Source: JAAXHH01 sp965248395
GTDB taxonomy: Bacteria > JAAXHH01
DNA length: 64,000 bases
NCBI GenBank assembly: GCA_965248395.1
Contig: OZ252103.1
Coordinates: 3,286,001-3,350,000 of the forward strand
Direction: 5' to 3'
Position numbers and translations under genes: made by a program. The notes under the pieces are model-generated. The model had not been told where the DNA came from and ran no database searches. It was given only the letters and a program-made list of their open reading frames with translations. Position 1 is the stretch's first letter; the number at the start of each line of letters is the position of its first letter. Below, in pieces: positions 18,806-27,668 of the stretch.

Positions 18806-21800
18806 CTACACCCCCGCCCCCTTATACGTCAACTCAAACACCTTATTATTCATCCATCGCTTGAACTGCGGGTCGTCCACATACTTCTTGAACAACTGGG
18901 TGTCATCTTTCATCATCGTGGTCATTACCCGTAGCAAGGAATTGTCGTGTTCGATGCGGGCGTTCTGCTTGTCGGAGTTCTTTCGTGCGTTTTGAAATGC
19001 TGTATCCTCGGCTACGCGCGCAGGGATTATCTCGTAAACCTGCTTTTTAATCCGGTCCTCGTCTTCCCACTGTATGTCGCCGAAGAGCTCGTTGAATTCC
19101 CTTAGTATGTTCGATAACAGGTCCAATTCAGGATCTAGTTGGGTACCTCCTGCTGTGGTGGGCACGGGACCGATCTCGGCGTCCTCGTCGGGCAGCATGA
19201 TCTTCTGCAAGGCCTTTTTCTCGACCCGGTAGCTTTCCAGGTCGATGGCTTCCAGGATGCCCTTGGACAGGTCATCTTCATCGGGGGCTGGCAGCTTCGA
19301 GACGAGGAAGTTCAGGAATATCGAGCGCTTCTCCCATTCGGGGCTATTAAAGGGAAGGATCGACGATAGGAAAGCGTAGGTTCGCAGAAACGCCTTAGCC
19401 TTGCCTTTGAAGTCCACCTGACCGTCTTCGTCGAGTTCCCCCAGGTACTCGGCAACGCATTTATCCAGGATGGGAAGAAGTTGATCCAGACCCACATCTG
19501 CGAGGTACTTCTGTACAAATTCGTCGATCTGGTTCTGTGAGTATACCTGGGCACCGTCGAGATCAGCCTGTAAGTCGTGGAGCTTGTTGGGGTCGGTTTC
19601 TTCGGACAGTATCGTGGTACGATAGAAGTCGGAGAACGCGTCCTGGATGGTGTCGGTATCGTTCAGAAAATCCAGCACGAAGACGTCATGTTTGTTCGAT
19701 TGCGAGCGATTCAGTCGCGAAATCGTCTGCACGGCTTTGATACCCGCAAGTGTCTTATCGATGTACATGGTATGCAACAGGGGTTCATCGTAGCCAGTCT
19801 GGAACTTGTCCGCACAGATCAGAAAGCGGTAAGGATCTTCCCGGAACCGGTCTGCGATTTTGACCGATGGTATGTTGTTGAGCGAAACCTCGCTGACCTT
19901 TGCACCACCGTAGTCGTATTCTCCTGAGAAGGCGACAAGGGCCTGGTACCCACTCTTGAGCTCCTGCAAGTAGTCATGAATGGCATGGTAGTACTGGATC
20001 GCCCGTTCAATACCGTTGGTGACGACCATAGCCCGTGCCAGCCCACCGATCTTATTCTGGGCCAGCACCTGTTCGCGGAAGTGGTCCACCATTATCTCAG
20101 CCTTGAGGCGTATCGCGTGGTCGCTGCCTTCCACGAAGCGCTTCAGCTTCTTCTGTGCCTTCTTCGTGTCGAATTCCGGGTCGCTCTCCACAGTCTTAGC
20201 AAGTTTGTAGTAGCTTTCAACCGGCGTGTAGTGTGCAAGCACATCCAGGATGAACCCCTCCTGGATCGCCTGCTTCATGGTGTAGCTGTGGAAAGCCCGG
20301 TGCCTGACCGTGCCGTCAGCCTGTGGCTCTGGATCGCCGAAGATCTCCAGGGTCTTGTTCTTGGGTGTGGCGGTAAAGGAGAAATAGCTGGCGTTGGGAA
20401 GCAGCTTGTGCTCCTCCATCAGTCGGTTGATCTGATCCTCGTAGGTTTCCTCCTCAACTGCTTCCCCGGACTCCGAAAGCACCTTCGACATGGCCGAGCT
20501 TGTACGGCCTCCCTGGCTGGAATGAGCCTCGTCGATGATGATGGCGAAACGTCCCTTAACCTGCTCGTTGCCGATCTCCTTCAGGATAAAGGGAAACTTC
20601 TGCACAGTGGAGATGATGATCTTCTTACCATCCTGAATGAATTTATGTAGATCGCCCGATTTGTTGGCGTGGCCTAAAGTCGATTTTACCTGTGCAAACT
20701 GCTTAATCGTATCGTTAATCTGGCGATCGAGGATGCGGCGGTCGGTGACCACGATGATCGAGTCGAAGACAGTCTGATCGTCCTTCGTTAGTCCGATTAG
20801 TTGATGGGCAAGCCAAGCGATGGAATTGCTCTTTCCGCTGCCGGCCGAATGCTGGATCAGGTAGCGCTTTCCCACTCCGTTTTCGGCCGCATCGGCCAGG
20901 AGCCTGCGAACCACGTCGAGCTGATGATAGCGCGGCCAGGTTTGCGTCTTCCTCTTCTTACCGGACTTGTCGTCCTTCGACTCCACTACCTGCGCATAGT
21001 TCTCGATGATATTGGTCAGACTCTCCCGGGACAGCACATCTCGCCATAGATAATCGGTCTTGATCCCGCTCGGATTGGGCGGGTTACCCGCACCATCGTT
21101 CCATCCACGGTTGAAGGGAAGAAACCACGACTTCTTTCCATCGAGGTGGGTACAGAACTGTACCTCACCCTCGTCCACCGCGAAATGAGCAATACACCGA
21201 CCTAACTTGAATAGCTTCTCGTTAGGATTTCGGTTGTTCTTGTACTGCTTCACGGCATCGCTCACTGTCTGCTTGGTGAGATTGTTCTTAAGTTCAAAAG
21301 TGAACACCGGAAGACCGTTGATGAACAGTCCAATATCTAAGGCAAGCTGAGTCTCGTCCTGGCTGTATCTCAATTGACGAGTAACGGTAAATCGGTTCTG
21401 GACGAAGCGTGCCTTAGCCTTCTCGTTGCCAGGTGATGGAGTACCGTAGAACAAGTCGAAGTCGTGTGCCCCATGTCTGATTCCATGACGAAGCACATCG
21501 ATCGTACCGCGCTTGCTGATCTCGCCCTGCAAACGGTGTAGGAACTTTTTACGCGACGGGCCGTTCTCTGATAAAGCCAATGCATCAGCCGTATCGGGTT
21601 GGGTAGTTTCAAGGAATGCCGACAACTGAACTAGGTCTACACAGTACTCACGGTTGTAATCGTGGGGATTGCCGCAACTCCAGCCCACTCCACCATAACT
21701 GGAAGTTGGTTCGGACACGATTGCCGAAGACGGAGGATCGCAAGGATTTCCTGTGAGAGTCTTGCAGATGAGGCGTTCGAGGCTCTTTTCGGTTGTGTCG

Positions 21801-21808
21801 GTTGGCAT
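18806..21808 (-). CDS. hsdR: Type I restriction enzyme, R (endonuclease/translocase) subunit
   Basis: This intact 1000-residue subunit performs ATP-dependent DNA translocation and cleavage in an HsdR2M2S complex. The N-terminal nuclease domain shows DIGLFINGLPVFTFELKNN near residue 175, with the D...E-x-K catalytic pattern. The motor follows, with Walker A QHSAGSGKSNS, IIDEAHSSQGG and motif III FTATPK. Helicase lobe 2 holds QTGYDEP and ISRLNR, and a helical C-terminal domain binds the methylase. The start is ATG at 21808. It is the last gene of a locus that begins at hsdM (31769). With hsdM and hsdS broken, restriction is probably inactive although this gene is whole. Confidence 0.95.
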   Translation of the reverse strand: MPTDTTEKSLERLICKTLTGNPCDPPSSAIVSEPTSSYGGVGWSCGNPHDYNREYCVDLVQLSAFLETTQPDTADALALSENGPSRKKFLHRLQGEISKRGTIDVLRHGIRHGAHDFDLFYGTPSPGNEKAKARFVQNRFTVTRQLRYSQDETQLALDIGLFINGLPVFTFELKNNLTKQTVSDAVKQYKNNRNPNEKLFKLGRCIAHFAVDEGEVQFCTHLDGKKSWFLPFNRGWNDGAGNPPNPSGIKTDYLWRDVLSRESLTNIIENYAQVVESKDDKSGKKRKTQTWPRYHQLDVVRRLLADAAENGVGKRYLIQHSAGSGKSNSIAWLAHQLIGLTKDDQTVFDSIIVVTDRRILDRQINDTIKQFAQVKSTLGHANKSGDLHKFIQDGKKIIISTVQKFPFILKEIGNEQVKGRFAIIIDEAHSSQGGRTSSAMSKVLSESGEAVEEETYEDQINRLMEEHKLLPNASYFSFTATPKNKTLEIFGDPEPQADGTVRHRAFHSYTMKQAIQEGFILDVLAHYTPVESYYKLAKTVESDPEFDTKKAQKKLKRFVEGSDHAIRLKAEIMVDHFREQVLAQNKIGGLARAMVVTNGIERAIQYYHAIHDYLQELKSGYQALVAFSGEYDYGGAKVSEVSLNNIPSVKIADRFREDPYRFLICADKFQTGYDEPLLHTMYIDKTLAGIKAVQTISRLNRSQSNKHDVFVLDFLNDTDTIQDAFSDFYRTTILSEETDPNKLHDLQADLDGAQVYSQNQIDEFVQKYLADVGLDQLLPILDKCVAEYLGELDEDGQVDFKGKAKAFLRTYAFLSSILPFNSPEWEKRSIFLNFLVSKLPAPDEDDLSKGILEAIDLESYRVEKKALQKIMLPDEDAEIGPVPTTAGGTQLDPELDLLSNILREFNELFGDIQWEDEDRIKKQVYEIIPARVAEDTAFQNARKNSDKQNARIEHDNSLLRVMTTMMKDDTQLFKKYVDDPQFKRWMNNKVFELTYKGAGV

Positions 21809-22275
21809 TCTGTCAAGTACCCGTCAAGTAAATATGATATTTGTAACTTATTGAAATAATACAGCTTGTAATCATAAACGGTTTTTAGAATGCAGATTGG
21901 ACAGTAAGTTATCAAGTGAATTTCAGAGTCTCGTGCTTTGCACATCAGGGTACGTATTGCATTAATCCAGGAACTGCCAGCAGGCCACCTGGCACGAGTA
22001 CGAACTGCTCTACAGATTCCGAATTACATTCAATTTGACGACTGAACCAAATCCATACCGGAAACAACCCCTACCTTCTTGCCACCAATGCAGAGAGGAT
22101 CCATCTCGGAAACTGCACCATTATGCCGTATTGCGGTTTAACTTAATAGATATTATCACAAATATCCTGCGCATAAAGATATGATAAACGGATACTTATA
22201 GAATCAATTGCGTCCCAATTGCGTAGTTAATTGCGCTATTTGACTTGTTTTTTCTTTTTTGACGCAATCCCAGAA
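21769..22275. repeat. Duplicated intergenic module, copy A (hsdR leader)
   Basis: About 500 bp here align by eye, with scattered differences, to 24031-24540. Shared landmarks in order: tgaggcgttcgagg, gtcggttggcatt, acccgtcaagtaaat, tctcgtgctttgc, caatttgacgactgaacc, ccggaaacaacccctacctt, aaatatcctgcgcataaag, and the triple AATTGCG block. The copy covers the first codons of hsdR, its whole leader, and the last codons of the upstream AlbA_2 gene. The stretch 21809-22235 holds no gene of its own and is likely the hsdR promoter region. Confidence 0.85.
22206..22270. promoter_or_regulatory. Iteron-like AATTGCG triple with distal inverted half-site
   Basis: AATTGCG occurs at 22206, 22217 and 22229, spaced 11 and 12 bp, so all three sites face one side of the helix. 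An inverted GACGCAAT follows at 22261. The same spacing is kept in the duplicated module at 24470, 24481 (GATTGCG) and 24493, again followed by GACGCAATT. Conservation between diverged copies suggests a protein-binding site. It overlaps the 3' end of the AlbA_2 gene, so some conservation could be coding. Confidence 0.4.
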
Positions 22276-23900
22276 GAAGGTTTCCCCGGATACCAGCGAG
22301 CGGCTCTGGTTGATCCAGTTTTATGTATACGTCCCTCACTCTTCAAGCCCCGAAGCAGATTCTGCACTTGATCCCGCGAAAGCGCCGGCAGCACCTGCCT
22401 CAACTCCCGCAACGGACTCCCTTCTTTCCTGTTATCTTGAATGTGCCTCAGCAGCAACTCCTTGTGAGTCTCTCGGTCCAATCCACGCTTGCGCGTGTAG
22501 ACCCCCGCCTTACCGATGCGCCGGTAGAATCGCCGGGACAGCAGTAGCCGCACGCCACGCCCGCGTCCCATGCGCTCGATGATCCCTCGCTCCAGCAGAC
22601 GCTCAATCCTCGGTTTAAGGTCGTCGGAAATAGGCTGCTCACGGTGGACGAGATCGACCAACAATAGATCGTCAAGTCCGAACAAGGCGACCTGTTCCTG
22701 CCCGATCTCCTCCAGAAAACGCAAGAATTCCGGGTCTTGAATATCGCCTTGCAGCGTGAGCCATACGGTGTGCGCATCCGTATGGGAGAAATCTGGCAAC
22801 GGCTTGCTCTGCTGAATGCACTCGCGAAATATGCGGTCAAACCCCTGTCCGGCCCGTTCGACCAGGCCGCATTTGCCGAGCACTTCGGCGATACGGCGAT
22901 TGCGGGGGTTTTGTTGCCGAAGGACGTTTTCGGGGGTTATGCCGGGGGGAAAGCCTCCAGGGCTCACGATTTCGATGCGCCGAGGATACTGGCGCACGAA
23001 GATAGAGCCTCCATGGCGATAATCGCGGTGACTGACGGCGTTCAAAACGGCCTCGCGAACCACGCGCTCGTTGAACGTCGGCACGTCCCAGATAAAGAGC
23101 CCCTGCTGAAAGTGTTGCAGGTCATTGCGCTGGTTGATGAGTCGCCAGATCTCGTCTAGAACAGGGAGGAATCCCAGCCTGAATTCATGACGTTCCGCCG
23201 CTGGTCCAGGTACTTCATTTGATCGGTATTCAAAAACCAGTTCTGACTGGGCGAGGTATTTGCCCAGGGCTTTGCGCGTGCCCAGCAGGATCAACGCCGC
23301 GTACGTCACCTCGCCATCGACGAACAACTCCGCATCTGTCAGGAGTTGCTCTACGGGACGGGTCGAGATGTCCTGGTCCGGCGACTTACGATGCCACAGT
23401 TTACGTAGAGCATTCACAGCAGTCGGATCGAGATCTTCCAATCGGGCTTGCGTACATATCTCCGCGGAAAAATCGGGGCTGGCCTCAGCGAATATGCGTT
23501 GGAGTTGATCCGGCGTCATGGGAACGAGCGCCTCGCCACCACGCATCCAGTACGCACCTTTGTAGTGCAGAGGCATGCCGATAGGACGACTGGGAATCTG
23601 AAATACCAGGACCCTACCGTTTGGGTGCTGAATCTCCTCAACGTCTACGCGCAGTCGCAATCGCTCAATCAGACCGGCCTTCGTCCGTTCGAGATCGGAA
23701 AAAGCCCGGCTGCCAACCACCGCACGCGGCAACGCATCCGTTACGCCCAGGATCATCCTTCCACCACCTTCATTGGCGAGGGCGACACAGTAATTCACCA
23801 AAGTCTCAAAGCGAAAATTAGTCCTTGCCGCTTTGAACTCCAGGTGCTCGTTCTCCCTGGCTTCCATCCAGGTTTTGAGTTCGGATAGGGAAATGGTCAT
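22236..23900 (-). CDS. AlbA_2 (Schlafen-like) putative ATP-binding transcriptional regulator
   Basis: This 554-residue protein starts with an AlbA_2 domain: ENEHLEFKAA, then LVNYCVALANEGGG and MILGVTD. Further on is a GHKL/HATPase_c_4-type region (VVREAVLNAVSHRDY, IEIVSPGGFPPGIT, GLVERAGQGFDRI). The C-terminal 130 residues look like winged-helix DNA-binding segments with a basic end (SSGIASKKKK). Such proteins are often predicted regulators or defence accessories. The start is placed at ATG 23900 because the AlbA_2 domain begins there; an upstream TTG would read through hicB debris. The gene is wedged between two copies of a duplicated leader and so was probably acquired as a cassette. Confidence 0.82.
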   Translation of the reverse strand: MTISLSELKTWMEARENEHLEFKAARTNFRFETLVNYCVALANEGGGRMILGVTDALPRAVVGSRAFSDLERTKAGLIERLRLRVDVEEIQHPNGRVLVFQIPSRPIGMPLHYKGAYWMRGGEALVPMTPDQLQRIFAEASPDFSAEICTQARLEDLDPTAVNALRKLWHRKSPDQDISTRPVEQLLTDAELFVDGEVTYAALILLGTRKALGKYLAQSELVFEYRSNEVPGPAAERHEFRLGFLPVLDEIWRLINQRNDLQHFQQGLFIWDVPTFNERVVREAVLNAVSHRDYRHGGSIFVRQYPRRIEIVSPGGFPPGITPENVLRQQNPRNRRIAEVLGKCGLVERAGQGFDRIFRECIQQSKPLPDFSHTDAHTVWLTLQGDIQDPEFLRFLEEIGQEQVALFGLDDLLLVDLVHREQPISDDLKPRIERLLERGIIERMGRGRGVRLLLSRRFYRRIGKAGVYTRKRGLDRETHKELLLRHIQDNRKEGSPLRELRQVLPALSRDQVQNLLRGLKSEGRIHKTGSTRAARWYPGKPSSGIASKKKKQVK

Positions 23901-23905
23901 TGGAT

Positions 23906-24071
23906 CTACTGTTGATCTACTCCCGTGAACTCTACACCGTCGACAAGATGGAGCCGGATTACCCTGGCTTCCATATCGTCGAAATGACAACGTACCGCGC
24001 CTTTGATCATGGCTTCAATTTGCCGTGCAGCTGAGGCGTTCGAGGCCGCGCTCGGAGGTGTCGGTTGGCAT
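23906..24071 (-). pseudogene. Fusion remnant: first codons of an hsdR copy joined to the 3' end of a second hicB
   Basis: Reading from 24071, the codons give MPTDTSERGLERLSC, matching the start of the intact hsdR (MPTDTTEKSLERLIC), and then stop. In another frame, 24019 to 23906 encode IEAMIKGAVRCHFDDMEAR, then VIRLHLVDG, resembling the end of the intact HicB (LKSMVKDTVRCHFDDRVAR, then EIRLRLAKD). The junction lies near 24020-24040. The hicB remnant stops 5 bp before the ATG of the AlbA_2 gene. This is a recombination scar between two related loci. Confidence 0.75.
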
Positions 24072-24540
24072 TCCATCAAGTACCCGTCAAGTAAATTATA
24101 GATTTGTAACTTGTTGAAATAATATAGTTTGTAAACTTGACCGATTCCGAAAAGGCCGATTTGATATTAACTCATCAAGTAAATTCAAGGGTCTCGTGCT
24201 TTGCCCACCAGTGTACGTATCGCATCAGCCTGAGGACCGCCAGCGGGTCATTGAGTACGATAACACCCTGTTCATTTTACTCTGAATTGCTTTCAATTTG
24301 ACGACTGAACCGAATCCAGACCGGAAACAACCCCTACCTTCCTGCCCCATCAATACCGGGAAACCATTTCGGAAACTACGCTATTATGCCGGATTGCGGT
24401 TATGGTATAATAGATATTGGCACAAATATCCTGCGCATAAAGCTATGATAGGAAAAAACTTATAATACCAATTGCGTCGCGATTGCGTCGTTAATTGCGC
24501 TTTTTGGCTTGTTTTTACCTTTTGACGCAATTCCAGATGA
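24031..24540. repeat. Duplicated intergenic module, copy B (downstream of hicA)
   Basis: This is the partner of 21769-22275, in the same orientation and with the same order of landmarks, diverged by many point changes and small indels. It carries an hsdR start remnant at one end and the hicA tail at the other. The two copies bracket the AlbA_2 gene as direct repeats. The gene-free part, 24072-24459, shows nothing else recognisable. Confidence 0.85.
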
Positions 24541-24774
24541 TCGATGATCTCTGTCACGGTTAAGAACGAGATCCCCGGAAAATTCGGAGATGATCGCAAT
24601 GATCGTGCCCACGCTTTTCCTCCGGCCCGAAGGGATCGTCAGGCGGTGTTCCCCGCCCTGAGTGTCAGCGCTCAACGTCACATGATTGCCCTTCTGCCGA
24701 AGGAGTCGATAACCGAAACGCCTAAAAACCTGTCGCGCCAACTCTTCGCCGTACAGTTTACGCGGCGGCGTCAT
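24460..24774 (-). CDS. hicA: HicA-like toxin (mRNA interferase family)
   Basis: This 104-residue protein has a HicA dsRBD-like fold: GEELARQVFRRFGYRLLRQ, then KGNHVTLS with the catalytic His, then RLTIPSGRRKSVGTIIAII. HicA proteins cleave mRNA when freed from HicB. Typical length is 60-85 residues; the extra basic tail (SSGIASKGKNK onwards) reads into the duplicated module and resembles the tail of the AlbA_2 protein, so it may be an extension acquired by fusion. The ATG overlaps the hicB stop codon by 4 bp (ATGA). It lies in the type I R-M locus between hsdS and hsdR. Confidence 0.78.
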   Translation of the reverse strand: MTPPRKLYGEELARQVFRRFGYRLLRQKGNHVTLSADTQGGEHRLTIPSGRRKSVGTIIAIISEFSGDLVLNRDRDHRSSGIASKGKNKPKSAINDAIATQLVL

Positions 24775-25034
24775 ACTGTGATGACTTCGTCTTTGGCAAG
24801 ACGCAACCGGATTTCCCTGGCTACCCGGTCGTCGAAATGACAACGAACCGTGTCTTTGACCATGGACTTCAGATCCTCCAGGTCTTCTCCTTGGGTGAAG
24901 ATGCTGTAGTCCAGTGCGCGAGCGTCGTAGCCTCCCTCAACGGCTTCGGTCACCTCGAAGACGATTTCGCCCGGTTCTGGCAGAGTCCTCCATTCAGCAG
25001 ATCGCGTATCAGCCAGCAATCTGACTGACGGCAT
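24771..25034 (-). CDS. hicB: HicB-like antitoxin
   Basis: This small antitoxin-like protein has core EIVFEVTEAVEGGYDARALD, then SIFTQGEDLEDLKSMV and TVRCHFDD, fitting the short HicB group that pairs with HicA in antitoxin-first order. The start is uncertain: ATGs at 25034 and 25037 lie inside the 3' end of hsdS (overlap of about 26-29 bp), and no ATG lies in frame after the hsdS stop. Overlap with hsdS and the 4-bp overlap with hicA place the pair firmly in the R-M operon. No separate DNA-binding domain is evident. Confidence 0.7.
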   Translation of the reverse strand: MPSVRLLADTRSAEWRTLPEPGEIVFEVTEAVEGGYDARALDYSIFTQGEDLEDLKSMVKDTVRCHFDDRVAREIRLRLAKDEVITV

Positions 25035-25537
25035 CATCGATCGAACTTGTCTCTGTAAGGTCATCCATCACATCCATCGACTCTGTGTCGTCAGGAAGAT
25101 CGGCCGCTGCTTCCCGCACATCCAGCTTGCCGGTGACGACGTCCGAGATGAGGCGTGTGCGATATTCGGTCAGCAGTTCTATCTCTTGCTGGCCATTTGA
25201 AATCGCAGCATCAAGGGCGTTAGTTGTATCACCGAGATAACGAACGATTGCCTTTTGTTCGGAAAGAGGCGGAAAAGCTATGGTTACACTCTTTAAGTGG
25301 CTACTGTATATGTGCATGACCGTAATGCCCCGGCCCATGACGGCCTTCTGAGTGGCGACTGGGCGACAATCCATGACATAACCCATGAATTCCGCATCGA
25401 ACTGGCGATTTGGTCGCAATATAATGACATCGCCTCCACAAACGGCATCCGATAGTATGAGATTTACGGCGGATGTCCCAATTTCATCTATCGTTTCGCC
25501 AGAGCCAGCAAATAGCACATCGCCAAAGTGTATAGAA

Positions 25538-26769
25538 GGAACCTCTGATCAAGTTTCTGGCATTGCATTTATAAATGAAGTACTATGCAATCGTTCCAAG
25601 TCCACTATTTTGCAGCGCAGTCTCACCGAACAAGCTGAAACGGGGTAGCCGTCCATGAAACAGCGTAGCTTTTCCGACATGGCCTACGATCAGAAGAAGA
25701 AAAAGACGCGCAAGGAACGCTTTCTGGGCGAGATGGACGCGGTATTGCCCTGGCCGGTCCTGCTCGCGCCAGTTCTGGAGCATTATCCGAAAGCGGGCAA
25801 CGGCCGTCGTCCCATCGGGGCTTCGGTGATGCTGCGGATCTATTTCATGCAGCAATGGTACGGTCTTAGCGACCCGGCGATGGAAGACAGCCTCTACGAC
25901 GTAGAATCGATGCGCCGCTTCGCCGGCGTGGATCTGAACGGCGTGCCGGACGAGACGACGATCTGCAAGTTCCGACACTTTCTGGAGGCGCACGGCCTGA
26001 CCGAAACATTGTTTCGCAATACGAAGCGCTACCTTTCCGATCGGGGGATGATGATCAGCGAAGGCACGATCGTGGACGCCACGATCATCCATGCGCCGGC
26101 GTCGACGAAGAACAAGGATCGGAAAAGGGACCCCGAGATGGCCAGCACGAAGAAGGGCAACACCTTTCACTTCGGCATGAAGGCCCACGTGGGCAGCGAT
26201 CCCAAGGGGCGGGTGCACAGTGTGGCGACCACCCCCGCCTCGGTGCATGACTCCCAGGTGATGGAGGCTTGTCTGCATGGAAAGGAGAAGGCCATCTATG
26301 GCGACAAGGCCTATGCGGACGACAAGCGAAGGCAAAAGGCCCAGTCCGAAGGCGTTACCTGGCGGGTGCACCGCAAAGCAAAACGCGGCAGGCGCCTTAC
26401 CTGCGCGGACCGGTCGTTCAACCGCAAGAGCAATCGCGTAAGGGCCAGGGTCGAACATCCCTTTGGGATCATCAAGCACCTGTGGGGCTATCGCAAGGTA
26501 AGATATCGAGGCTTGGCCAAGAACACCGCCCAGCTCTTCACCCTGTTCGCCCTGGCCAACTTCTATATGGCGCGGCGCGAACTGGTCGCCACATAGGGAC
26601 CGGTGCGTCCAAACCGGACGTAACAGGGCAAAACGGCTCAAAAGGACCGCATCCTGAGCCCCAATGCCCCGTCTAAACCCGTTAATCGGCTTCGCTTTCA
26701 TCAGAAACGTCCGCTGTATCGACTCATATCATTCCACCCGATCGTATAGTCGGGTTGATCAGAGCTTCC
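25538..26769 (+). mobile_element. IS5-family element
   Basis: This 1232-bp element has terminal inverted repeats GGAACCTCTGATCAA at the left and GGAAGCTCTGATCAA read inward from the right. A 4-bp target duplication AGAA is at 25534-25537 and 26770-26773. It lies antisense in hsdS. The about 170 bp after the transposase carry no gene. Confidence 0.93.
25655..26596 (+). CDS. IS5-family transposase
   Basis: This is a 313-residue DDE transposase. The N-terminal domain starts MKQRSFSDMAYDQK and contains PIGASVMLRIYFMQQWYGLS, typical of the IS5 group. Catalytic segments are GTIVDATIIHAP (Asp), IYGDKAYADD (Asp) and RVEHPFGIIKH (Glu). The frame is intact and the ends are well matched, so the element could still move. 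No second copy is present in the window. Confidence 0.95.
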   Translation: MKQRSFSDMAYDQKKKKTRKERFLGEMDAVLPWPVLLAPVLEHYPKAGNGRRPIGASVMLRIYFMQQWYGLSDPAMEDSLYDVESMRRFAGVDLNGVPDETTICKFRHFLEAHGLTETLFRNTKRYLSDRGMMISEGTIVDATIIHAPASTKNKDRKRDPEMASTKKGNTFHFGMKAHVGSDPKGRVHSVATTPASVHDSQVMEACLHGKEKAIYGDKAYADDKRRQKAQSEGVTWRVHRKAKRGRRLTCADRSFNRKSNRVRARVEHPFGIIKHLWGYRKVRYRGLAKNTAQLFTLFALANFYMARRELVAT

Positions 26770-27668
26770 AGAAGTATAATCCACAGCCTTTTGCTCCGAA
26801 ACGTAAGAACGACTCTGTTGGATAAAGTATCTGTGTGACGTATACAGGTCGCCATACCGGACACACGGTATTCCCGCTGACACTTCGTCCTCCTTGTTTC
26901 CGCCGTTTCCCTTTGAGAATCTCCCTATCTGGCCCAGTTTACACACTTCCCAATGCTCGGGCACATCCCCCAGCCACTCCACTCCTGACTTTTTGTAGGT
27001 TGGATACGACTTGCCGGTACGAACATCGATCTTACCTGTGATCGCCTGATGGATGATCGCCTGTTTCTGTTCTTCAAGGAGTTGAAGGAGTTTCTGGTTT
27101 GTTTGAATGTAGCGTTGGATGCTACGGTTAGCGTGACTGAGGAACCGGACAATTGCTGATTGTTCGTGTCGGTTAGGAAACGGAATCGGTGCACCAAGGA
27201 ATGCTTCATCTGTCAACTGCAACCGTGAAACCCAGATTCCTTTTGACCGCACATGCAATTCGTAGTTGAACGGCAGTGAACGAACAAGTCTGTGTAAGTA
27301 CCCAGTATAGTCGTGATATGGTTCTTTCAAACGATACACACCATAAGCGGAACTGACGATTCCGTGATGCTGCGAAACCCCTAACCCTCGAGCCCATGCC
27401 CATAGGCTGTTAATCACCAGGTCACCAGGCCAGCAAAGTTTGTATCCCTTGTACGATTCAGCCTTGAACATTGTCACGGTTGCATCCGACCGTGGGATAA
27501 CTCCACATTCCGATGATACCGTCAGTAACTCTTCATCGCCCAATGTTGATCTAACATCAATACAATTTAAAAGCCACTTCCCGCGTATCACGTTCCAATG
27601 TTTAGGGATCTCTCCCAACCACTCTACCTCCGTTTCCCTGTACGCAGGATATGGTTTTAACTGAGGGA

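Noticed and set aside
23901..23990. N-terminal extension of the AlbA_2 protein from a TTG codon
   Set aside because: The extension is hicB debris read in a different frame, and the AlbA_2 domain begins at ATG 23900.
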